Positions 63,666 to 64,000 of a stretch of DNA of 64,000 bases are shown in pieces. How positions within the stretch are numbered: the first letter of the stretch is position 1; the number at the start of each line of letters is the position of its first letter. A program made the position numbers and the translations under genes. The DNA is taken from positions 31,319 through 95,318 of the forward strand of contig CAZSIV010000004.1 in assembly GCA_964607135.1 (NCBI GenBank), in the 5' to 3' direction. The notes under the pieces are model-generated. The model saw only the letters and a program-made list of their open reading frames with translations, was not told the DNA's origin and searched no databases. This DNA comes from Metaruminococcus_A sp964607135 (GTDB lineage Bacteria > Bacillota > Clostridia > Oscillospirales > Ruminococcaceae).

Positions 63666-64000
63666 TTAGCCCTCGTTGATCGCAGCTTGCGCGGCGGCCA
63701 AACGAGCAATCGGAACACGGAACGGAGAACAGGAGACATAGGTCAGTCCAACCTTGTGGCAGAACTCAACAGAGGACGGATCGCCGCCGTGTTCGCCGCA
63801 GATGCCGAGCTTGATGTCCGGGCGGGTCTGTTTGCCGAGCTTGGTAGCCATCTCCACCAGCTTGCCGACACCGGTCTGATCCAGCTTCGCAAACGGATCG
63901 TTCTCGTAAATCTTCTTGTCGTAGTAAGCGCCAAGGAATTTACCGGCGTCGTCACGGCTGAAGCCGAAGGTCATCTGGGTCAGGTCGTTGGTGCCGAAGC
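63666..64000 (-). CDS. ppdK: Pyruvate, phosphate dikinase, C-terminal end
   Basis: PpdK interconverts pyruvate, ATP and Pi with PEP, AMP and PPi. Only the last 111 codons are in the window; the gene continues beyond the right edge. They belong to the PEP/pyruvate-binding barrel: FGTNDLTQMTFGFSRDD, then GICGEHGGDPSSVEFC with the catalytic cysteine, and SCSPFRVPIARLAAAQA at the end. Together with eno and gapA it points to PPi-linked glycolysis typical of anaerobic Clostridia. Confidence 0.95.
   Translation of the reverse strand, partial: FGTNDLTQMTFGFSRDDAGKFLGAYYDKKIYENDPFAKLDQTGVGKLVEMATKLGKQTRPDIKLGICGEHGGDPSSVEFCHKVGLTYVSCSPFRVPIARLAAAQAAINEG

Overview
The window is a chromosomal segment of an anaerobic Gram-positive bacterium of the class Clostridia, most likely the Oscillospiraceae/Ruminococcaceae side. 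This is inferred from gene content: a dcw cluster of clostridial type, an IspH-ribosomal S1 fusion downstream of cmk and plsC, a leucine T-box, CarD, DUF1292, a long-form PRPP synthetase, an oxygen/NO-reducing flavodiiron protein with rubredoxin, and a PdaA-type deacetylase. Coding density is high. Most genes have AGGAGG-type ribosome sites, and many are closed by clear intrinsic terminators. No rRNA, tRNA, intact insertion sequence, prophage or CRISPR array was seen.

Layout. 1-9.3 kb: cell wall and division (murE end, murF, mraY, ftsW, murG, murA, ftsQ/divIB, ftsZ). 9.4-16.1 kb: nitroreductase, lipoprotein, serine synthesis (serC-serA), an AT-richer acetyltransferase next to a small inverted-repeat element, then a DivIVA-like coiled-coil protein overlapping a lone fumarase-type beta subunit. 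16.2-26.3 kb: a putative (alpha/alpha)6-barrel glycosidase, an RpiR regulator, an FAD oxidoreductase, cmk-plsC-ispH/S1, nth and a cytoplasmic GH10-type enzyme. 26.4-36.7 kb: lipase, two small proteins, aminoglycoside-phosphotransferase fold, acetyltransferase, HAD phosphatase, AEC transporter, CDF transporter and a MacB-like ABC exporter with a giant permease. 36.7-41.5 kb: T-box leader and leuA, an ATPase, a split TSUP transporter, a probable 6S RNA and DUF1292. 41.5-48.9 kb: a promoter-to-terminator unit with no clear gene, CarD, lipoprotein, PdaA-like deacetylase, enolase, DUF2325 with palindromic operators, an SDR protein and a DUF4116 protein. 49-53.4 kb: NAD supply (nadE, nicotinamidase-like hydrolase, pncB). 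53.5-64 kb: flavodiiron protein, membrane protein, Na+/proline symporter, PRPP synthetase, XRE regulator, gapA, pyrG and the C-terminal end of pyruvate phosphate dikinase at the right edge.

Together the genes describe fermentative central carbon metabolism (gapA, eno, ppdK), nucleotide and cofactor supply, peptidoglycan synthesis and division, and intracellular handling of plant-type glycans. The less ordinary signals are mostly regulatory or non-coding: an internal translation start in the ispH-S1 fusion, a Rex-like palindrome on the gapA promoter, paired palindromes on the DUF2325 promoter, the unexplained transcript at 41.6-42.2 kb, and the repeat element at 14.25-14.52 kb.
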